Below, in pieces: positions 50,743-55,166 of a stretch of DNA of 55,166 nucleotides. Under the pieces are notes generated by a model, which saw only the letters and a list, made by a program, of their open reading frames with translations, was not told the DNA's origin and made no database searches. The stretch is from an uncultured Oscillospiraceae bacterium (GTDB taxonomy: Bacteria > Bacillota > Clostridia > Oscillospirales > Oscillospiraceae). The stretch covers positions 1 to 55,166 of the forward strand of contig CAKTVW010000011.1 of assembly GCA_934630495.1 (NCBI GenBank), read 5' to 3'. Position 1 is the stretch's first letter. Each line of letters opens with the position of its first letter. The position numbers were made by a program, and so were the translations under genes.

Positions 50743-51135
50743 GTGATTCCTATCTCTACCGAACTTTCCCCGGAGGATTATAAAAAAGCGCAAGAATTTA
50801 TCAAAAGAATGAAGCCGCTGCTGGCAACGGGCGACATTACGATTGCGCCAACGCAAAAGAACATAGAGTTCGACAGACTGTATTCGTTCCCCGAAGCAAA
50901 AAAGATTGACGTTATCAAGTCGCTTTCAGCGGAGGACTGCTATCAGATCGAACCCAATAATAACCAAAGATTCGGCAACGAGGATGTATACAAGTTTTTC
51001 AAGGAGATTGTGCTACTGTCATATGGCGATTCAGAGCCGGTAAAACTATACTTGAAGATGTATATCCACGAACGCCCAAGATATGATACCGTCGTTGTGA
51101 TTTCGTTTCACGAAGAAGGATGGCACGAAATATGA
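50743..51135 (+). CDS. MqsR-like toxin (mRNA interferase family)
   Basis: A ~130-residue protein. Its C-terminal half aligns by eye with MqsR: DVIKSLSAEDCYQIEP, GNEDVYKFFKEI, KLYLKMYIHE and TVVVISFHEEGWHEI, the order and spacing of the MqsR beta-sheet that forms its RNase site. MqsR toxins cleave mRNA. The start is uncertain: the GTG at 50743 is the first usable codon after the promoter, while an upstream ATG would precede the -10 box. The antitoxin gene follows after 30 bases. Toxin first, antitoxin second is the MqsRA order. Confidence 0.7.
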   Translation: MIPISTELSPEDYKKAQEFIKRMKPLLATGDITIAPTQKNIEFDRLYSFPEAKKIDVIKSLSAEDCYQIEPNNNQRFGNEDVYKFFKEIVLLSYGDSEPVKLYLKMYIHERPRYDTVVVISFHEEGWHEI

Positions 51136-51165
51136 ATTTAAAGTGAAATGAATGAGGTGTTAAGC

Positions 51166-52164
51166 ATGGAAACCAAAAAAACTTTTTGCATCAACTGCGA
51201 CGAAAAAACGGAGCATAAAGTAAAAACCAGACGCGTCGAGCTTACCGTGAGAGGCGTTACCTTCAGTTATGCCGAGAAGTACGCTGTCTGCGCTGTTTGC
51301 GGCGAGGAGAAATACGTTGGCGAAGTAAATGATGCCAACATTGCGCCCCGCGAGGAAGCGTACCGCAAAGCCGCCGACCTGATCACAGTGGCACAAATCG
51401 AACAGATTCTCAAGAAATACAACATCGGGGCGGGTCCGCTTGCGAAACTGCTGGGCTTCGGCGACGTGACCATAAACCGCTATGTCGGCGGTCAGCTTCC
51501 CGCGAAAGCACACTCCGATTTGCTGAAGAAAGTGCTGTCGTCATACAAAGTGATGGAAAAATATCTTGAGGAGAACAAATCCGGCATCACCCCGGTAGCC
51601 TATGCAAAGTGCAGAGCCGCGCTCGACGCGATTGCGGCAATGCGCGGTGAAGGAAAGATCGCATTAGTCGCCCGATATATGATACAAAAAGCGGATGAAG
51701 TTACCCCTATGGTCCTCCAAAAACTGTTGTATTATGCGCAAGCATTCTTCCGGGCACTGTACGGCGCAGACCTTTTCGTCGGCGACTGTCAGGCGTGGGC
51801 ATATGGCCCGGTATATCCGGATATCTATCGCCAGTACAGCGACTACGGCTGGAAGCCGATCGATAAACCGCTGCCGGAAATGACGGAAGATTTTTCGGAA
51901 TTTACCACGCGCGAAATTGTCCTCATGGACACGATCGTCAATGTGTTCGGCATGTATTCCGGAGGCGTTCTGAGCCGCATCACGCATAACGAGCGCCCGT
52001 GGATGGAAACCCGAGGCGATCTTCTGCCAAACGACCGCAGTGCGGACACAATTGATAAAAAACTGATCGATGACTATTTCAAAAAGGTCGTCGAAAAGTA
52101 CCGGATCATCAACCCCTGTGATATTTCTCGCTACTCTTCCGATATGGTAGAGCGGCTGTGGTGA
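51166..52164 (+). CDS. MqsA-like zinc-finger/HTH antitoxin fused to a Panacea (DUF4065) domain
   Basis: A 332-residue antitoxin in three parts. Residues ~5-50 form a zinc ribbon (CINCDEKTEH and CAVCGEEKYVGE). Residues ~60-125 hold a helix-turn-helix (LITVAQIEQILKKYN; AKLLGFGDVTINRYVGGQLP), the MqsA/HigA type that binds the operator. Residues ~165-310 hold a Panacea/SocA domain (MVLQKLLYYAQAFFRALYGADLF; CQAWAYGPVYPDIYRQY), known as a widely shared toxin-neutralising domain. The ATG at 51166 has TGAGGTG 6 bases upstream. The normal MqsA is much shorter, so this is a fusion type. Confidence 0.88.
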   Translation: METKKTFCINCDEKTEHKVKTRRVELTVRGVTFSYAEKYAVCAVCGEEKYVGEVNDANIAPREEAYRKAADLITVAQIEQILKKYNIGAGPLAKLLGFGDVTINRYVGGQLPAKAHSDLLKKVLSSYKVMEKYLEENKSGITPVAYAKCRAALDAIAAMRGEGKIALVARYMIQKADEVTPMVLQKLLYYAQAFFRALYGADLFVGDCQAWAYGPVYPDIYRQYSDYGWKPIDKPLPEMTEDFSEFTTREIVLMDTIVNVFGMYSGGVLSRITHNERPWMETRGDLLPNDRSADTIDKKLIDDYFKKVVEKYRIINPCDISRYSSDMVERLW

Positions 52165-52184
52165 TTGAAGAACCGCTAGCAAAG

Positions 52185-52223
52185 AATATCGTCCTGACTG
52201 TATCTATCGGGGCGATATTTTTT
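52185..52223 (+). terminator. terminator of the toxin-antitoxin operon
   Basis: An AATATCG/CGATATT stem extended by CC/GG, followed by a T run, 21 bases after the antitoxin stop. Confidence 0.75.
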
Positions 52224-52431
52224 AATTCCGTTCGGCGGCGCGGACAAATAGAATTTTTTCTGGCGTTATGGTGTATTTTAGGCGTGAAAAGCCGCTGCAT
52301 CTACAGGAGAATGTATCGCTGCCATGCCCTTGCGCATAGTCATTTTTGCTAAAAATTACTGTAATTTTGCCCGCTTTCTCTGCTGATTTTGTTTGAAAAT
52401 TACAAATAATTAAAAGCGGAGCAGTTGTCGC

Positions 52432-52460
52432 TTGCAATTAACCGAACAACTCATTATAAT
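52432..52460 (+). promoter_or_regulatory. promoter of an unassigned transcript
   Basis: TTGCAA (52432-52437), a 17-base spacer and perfect TATAAT (52455-52460). Confidence 0.65.
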
Positions 52461-52502
52461 TTAGATATCGTATGGATAGCGGTTTGAGAAAATGCGTTTC
52501 GT

Positions 52503-52631
52503 ATGGAGCTGAAAAACGAGAATGATGCGCCGGGCGCGGTTGAAATCTCGATTCAGTCACCCGAGAAGGCGGCGAAATCTCGGCATATTTTTCGGAGCAG
52601 AGGTGATAGTATGGGAAAGCCGCGACGATGA
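52503..52631 (+). CDS. possible 42-residue peptide
   Basis: An open frame starting MELKNENDAPGAVEISIQSP and ending SRGDSMGKPRR. It lies ~36 bases after a predicted transcription start, but no ribosome binding site precedes its ATG. The sequence is protein-like, without a family I recognise. It could equally be part of a structured RNA. Confidence 0.25.
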   Translation: MELKNENDAPGAVEISIQSPEKAAKSRHIFRSRGDSMGKPRR

Positions 52632-52728
52632 ATTTGATTGGTTTTCGTTTTTTGCTAAAACATGGATAAAGCCCCTGAAAATGGGGGCTAAAAGCCGAAG
52701 TTTACGTTGTGAAACCACTCTCCGACTG

Positions 52729-52757
52729 TTGATTTGTTAACGATGCTGTGTTAAAAT
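52729..52757 (+). promoter_or_regulatory. promoter of the small membrane protein operon
   Basis: TTGATT (52729-52734), a 17-base spacer and TAAAAT (52752-52757), about 110 bases before the membrane protein gene. Confidence 0.5.
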
Positions 52758-52865
52758 AAAAAAGAAAGAAACTCCGACTGCTGTTTTTGTTCTATGTGCA
52801 CATTTTGCCTCCGCGACTGATAATATAGAACAGATAAAATAAAGTTGATCGAGTTGGGTATAATT

Positions 52866-53330
52866 ATGGGCAAAGATAGAATAATGGAAAGCCTGAAACT
52901 GATTTTCACGATAACCTCGTTGATATTGCTTTTGCCGAGCATGGCTAAAATCGCCGGGGCGGATGCTTCTGAAGAACTATTCAGTTTTTGTTCAACATAC
53001 TATATTTTCGTAATTTCGAGGCTGTTTGACCTCTTCTTAAAATCAAGACGGCAGCCGATTCGTTTTTTCAAGGTATGGGAAAGAATTAACCAATGGGCCA
53101 GCGTACTGGCCGCCGCGCTCTCGTTCGGAATTTTGTGCCCTGGGCTTAGCGGGATCCTCGGGGCGTTGAAAATCCGAGCCATTCTAGCCGTACTGTTTGG
53201 TGTCGCCGCCTCATGCGTTGCCGAAGAGTTCATCGAGATCGTTTTTCACGAAGCTTATTCGGAAGCCCTTCAAAAAAGGCTTCTGAAGGAATACGGCGTA
53301 GAGAAAAGGAGGAATGTAGATTATGAGTGA
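52866..53330 (+). CDS. small membrane protein of unknown function
   Basis: A 154-residue protein with three or four hydrophobic helices (LKLIFTITSLILLLPSM; ELFSFCSTYYIFVISRLFDLFL; WASVLAAALSFGILC; AILAVLFGVAASCVAEEFIEIV) and a charged tail. I recognise no family. The start is uncertain: the ATG at 52866 follows GAG-TTGGG, and a TTG 21 bases upstream and an ATG at 52884 are alternatives. It overlaps the next gene by eight bases and heads a three-gene group. Confidence 0.6.
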   Translation: MGKDRIMESLKLIFTITSLILLLPSMAKIAGADASEELFSFCSTYYIFVISRLFDLFLKSRRQPIRFFKVWERINQWASVLAAALSFGILCPGLSGILGALKIRAILAVLFGVAASCVAEEFIEIVFHEAYSEALQKRLLKEYGVEKRRNVDYE

Positions 53331-53634
53331 TTTTATGGAAACGATTATATATTCCGGTTTGGTTTGTGGCGGCATCGCGGGGCTTTCAGGTATTGTAACC
53401 TTAATCATGCGAGGACTGAATCGATTGCAAGAAAAGAAAAAACGAAAACGTGCGGCTTTTGTGCTGCCGCTTTCAAACACAGACATAGCAATTTGTGACG
53501 CAATAGAAAATCTTTCTGTCAGAAACAGGATAGACATTAAAAAATTGGAGGAGCGCAGCCGTGGAAGAACGCATGCTGGACCGAGAAAGCTACGAGCAAA
53601 TATGGGAAAAGCTGATCAAGGAGGAAATGGATAA
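53323..53634 (+). CDS. small single-span membrane protein, unknown
   Basis: A 103-residue protein with one N-terminal membrane helix (IIYSGLVCGGIAGLSGIVTLIM), a basic stretch (LQEKKKRKR) and a charged tail. AAGGAGG stands 8 bases before its ATG. The last 24 codons overlap the next gene in another frame; the real protein might be shorter if that overlap reflects a frameshift. Function is unknown. Confidence 0.6.
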   Translation: MSDFMETIIYSGLVCGGIAGLSGIVTLIMRGLNRLQEKKKRKRAAFVLPLSNTDIAICDAIENLSVRNRIDIKKLEERSRGRTHAGPRKLRANMGKADQGGNG

Positions 53635-54187
53635 CTACCAAAAAGATTATTCAGGCCTTATCAGAATTGAAGCTAACGCAAAGGATGGGATTTGGGAAGC
53701 TTATTCCACTTTAAATCGTTACTGCAGACTGTCTTATATGAGTTCGCCCGATAAGAAGCTCGACAGACACAAAGTTGCCGCGTGTTATATGATCGCAATT
53801 GTTCAGTCTAAGCCAATGAGATTTTTAGGGGAGTATAAAAGCTCCGAGATTCTTGTTGCCGTCAATGAAATGCTTGCCATCACTGTTGGATTTTCGATTG
53901 TGTGCGCTTTTGCTGTTTCGGCAGCTAAAAATAATAAATCTCTTACCGAAGAAGAAAAAAATAATATCTGCGATTGCTTCGAGTCCGGTTTATGGATCCC
54001 CACAAACAACTATGTAAATCACGGCGAATACTATCAAAATTTTGCAAATGAGCTTCGTTTGGAATGTGCCGATGGCAGGCTCGGAGTATTGTCACTTGCG
54101 CATGAGCTGTTCTTGCTCGAAGTGTTGACAAGAAATCGCAAGAATCTCGACTGCCCCGAAGAACCCTCCAAAGACAGTGCTTCGTAA
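53561..54187 (+). CDS. hypothetical protein of the accessory region
   Basis: A 208-residue largely helical protein. It starts with a GTG that has GGAG upstream (MEERMLDRESYEQIWEKLI). A central hydrophobic stretch (MLAITVGFSIVCAFAVSAAKN) and a C-terminal ELFLLEVLTRN segment are the only marked features. No domain is recognised. It ends before a strong terminator. Together with the two small membrane proteins it forms one transcription unit next to prophage debris, so it may be a phage or defence gene. Confidence 0.65.
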   Translation: MEERMLDRESYEQIWEKLIKEEMDNYQKDYSGLIRIEANAKDGIWEAYSTLNRYCRLSYMSSPDKKLDRHKVAACYMIAIVQSKPMRFLGEYKSSEILVAVNEMLAITVGFSIVCAFAVSAAKNNKSLTEEEKNNICDCFESGLWIPTNNYVNHGEYYQNFANELRLECADGRLGVLSLAHELFLLEVLTRNRKNLDCPEEPSKDSAS

Positions 54188-54201
54188 TTATTCAAATAGC
54201 G

Positions 54202-54246
54202 ACAGCGCAAGGGGAACGCTTATGAAAAGCGGTCCCCTTGCGCTGT
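54202..54246. terminator. bidirectional terminator
   Basis: A perfect 14-bp stem (ACAGCGCAAGGGGA and its inverse) holds an inner CGCTT/AAGCG pair. TTCTTCTT follows on the plus strand. It lies between two convergent genes. Confidence 0.85.
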
Positions 54247-54252
54247 TTCTTC

Positions 54253-54462
54253 TTAATTCTCGTCGGCACCGTTTCCTTGTATGGTGCTCGTGTTTTTCAA
54301 ATTTCGTTTGACTTTTGTTGCGCCTGCCGTTATGATCTCCGAAGTCTTAGGATTGGACTTAATAAAATTTGCTTCTTTGCAGAGCCAGTACCGCCCTTTT
54401 TCGCCAACGATCGGGAATTTCTCGCCGGGTTTCAGGACAAGAATGCGCTGTCGTTTTGCCAT
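54253..54462 (-). CDS. small basic protein, probably prophage-derived
   Basis: A 69-residue basic protein starting MAKRQRILVLKPGEKFPIVG, then YWLCKEANFIKSNPKTSEII. GGAGG stands 10 bases before the ATG. No family is recognised, but it sits between prophage fragments and has phage-like size and codon use. Its upstream DNA joins directly to the truncated DUF2800 gene on the other strand. Confidence 0.55.
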   Translation of the reverse strand: MAKRQRILVLKPGEKFPIVGEKGRYWLCKEANFIKSNPKTSEIITAGATKVKRNLKNTSTIQGNGADEN

Positions 54463-54478
54463 GTTTTTTCGCCTCCGT

Positions 54479-55021
54479 CAACTCAAAGAATATGTAAAAG
54501 AGGGCTTCGGCACCGGAGACTGCGTCATCATCGCAGACGAGACGCTGCACATTGTGGATTACAAGCATGGACGTGGAGTCCTTGTGGAAGCCGATGATAA
54601 TCCGCAGATGAAGCTATATGCCCTCGGTGCGCTGGAGCTATTCGACTGCATCTACGATATCGACACCGTCAGCATGACCATTTACCAGCCCAGGCGCTCC
54701 AATGTCAGCACCTTCACCATTTCGAAGCAGGAACTTTGCGAATGGGCGGACAAGGTTTTGACGCCGACCGCAGAGCTGGCCTTCAACGGCAGCGGTGAAT
54801 ATCACTGCGGCGAATGGTGCCAATTCTGCAAGGCAAAAGCGGATTGCCGCGAGAGAGCTAAAGCCAATATGGAGCTTGCCCGATATGAGTTTCGGCAGCC
54901 GCCTCTGCTCACGGATGAGGAGGTCGAAGAAATTCTCGGCCAAATCGACGGGCTGACTACCTGGGCGTCCGACATCAAGGACTACGCGCTACAGGCGGCT
55001 ATCAGCGGAAAACAATATTAG
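54479..55021 (+). pseudogene. DUF2800 phage nuclease-like gene, truncated at both ends
   Basis: About 180 codons of a DUF2800 (PD-(D/E)XK, RecB/Cas4-like) phage protein. EGFGTGDCVIIADETLHIVD followed by YKHGRGVLVEADDNPQMKLY is the nuclease core with Asp and the D-x-K pair. The Cys positions CGEWCQFCKAKADC form the Fe-S-like cluster region. The N-terminal ~100 residues are missing, replaced by DNA antisense to the small gene at 54253-54462. The C-terminus stops early at SGKQY, where the sequence joins the inverted portal gene. It is a prophage remnant. Confidence 0.75.
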
Positions 55022-55166
55022 AAAAGCTCGACTTTTCCAGGTCGCCGACCATGTGGGGCGGGACTCGGAAAATTCGAGCGATTTCATTGATTTGGAATTT
55101 GCGTGTTTCGAGGAACTGCGCCTGCTCCGGCGAGATGCCGATGGGCGTGTATTTCATGCCTTCTTC
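55002..55166 (-). pseudogene. phage portal protein fragment (runs off the window)
   Basis: The minus strand at the window end reads GMKYTPIGISPEQAQFLETR followed by KFQINEIARIFRVPPHMVGD and LEKSSFSNIVFR-stop. This is the well-conserved region of HK97-type phage portal proteins, which normally continue past SFSN for over 100 residues. The gene is therefore cut at its 3' end, exactly where the DUF2800 fragment on the other strand also ends. Its 5' part lies outside the window. Confidence 0.85.

Larger units (their letters stand above)
52224..52844 (+). other. intergenic region with strong promoter and structured transcript
   Basis: No recognised gene. It contains a consensus-like promoter (52432-52460), a 42-codon open frame (52503-52631), overlapping CCGAGA/TCTCGG stems near 52560-52600, a small GCCCC/GGGGC hairpin near 52670-52690 and a second promoter (52729-52757). 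It may encode a small RNA or a short peptide. Confidence 0.4.

Overview
The window looks like the chromosome of a gut Clostridia bacterium of the Oscillospiraceae type. The evidence is a GC-rich coding sequence, Gram-positive promoters and ribosome binding sites, HPr kinase, RNase J, RqcP, a CIRCE-controlled groES-groEL operon, SLH-domain surface proteins and a BspA-like leucine-rich repeat protein. No rRNA, tRNA or CRISPR array was seen. The placement is inferred from gene content; no database was searched.

Positions 1-31,470 are mostly core genes: rpmB, hprK, an XRE regulator, a probable small RNA, a 1117-residue LRR/SLH surface protein, glmS, dprA, a DEAD-box helicase, punA-mtnA-rqcP, pyrG, groES-groEL, an NfeD-stomatin pair, an iron-sulfur aldo/keto reductase with a flavodoxin, exodeoxyribonuclease III with an SLH/NlpC-P60 hydrolase, a HAD-MFS-GDPD-greA operon, arginine deiminase, RNase J and a GNAT acetyltransferase. 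Two copies of a ~250-bp structured element lie upstream of glmS and between pyrG and groL. Each is flanked by a direct duplication of a local hairpin.

Positions 31,477-44,178 form a cell-envelope acylation region. Three MBOAT O-acyltransferases are each paired with a DHHW-family partner. Two lipoproteins, an SGNH-hydrolase-like lipoprotein and a DUF4358 protein lie among them, and a DegV protein sits between the two divergent gene groups. This is probably machinery for acetylating one or more surface polymers.

Positions 44,870-55,166 are accessory DNA: an IS3-family remnant, a phage tail gene fragment, two small ribbon-helix-helix regulators, an EcoRI-family adenine methyltransferase followed by a DUF262-HNH nuclease, an MqsR-like toxin with a zinc-finger/HTH/Panacea antitoxin, small membrane and unknown proteins, and rearranged prophage genes (DUF2800 fragment, portal fragment).

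The most striking feature is inside the methyltransferase. Nineteen GACA units interrupt its C-terminal part. Behind them lie three alternative C-terminal endings, each in a different reading frame, with the stop of one overlapping the start of the next. Changing the unit number should switch the enzyme between three complete C-termini, rather than simply on and off.
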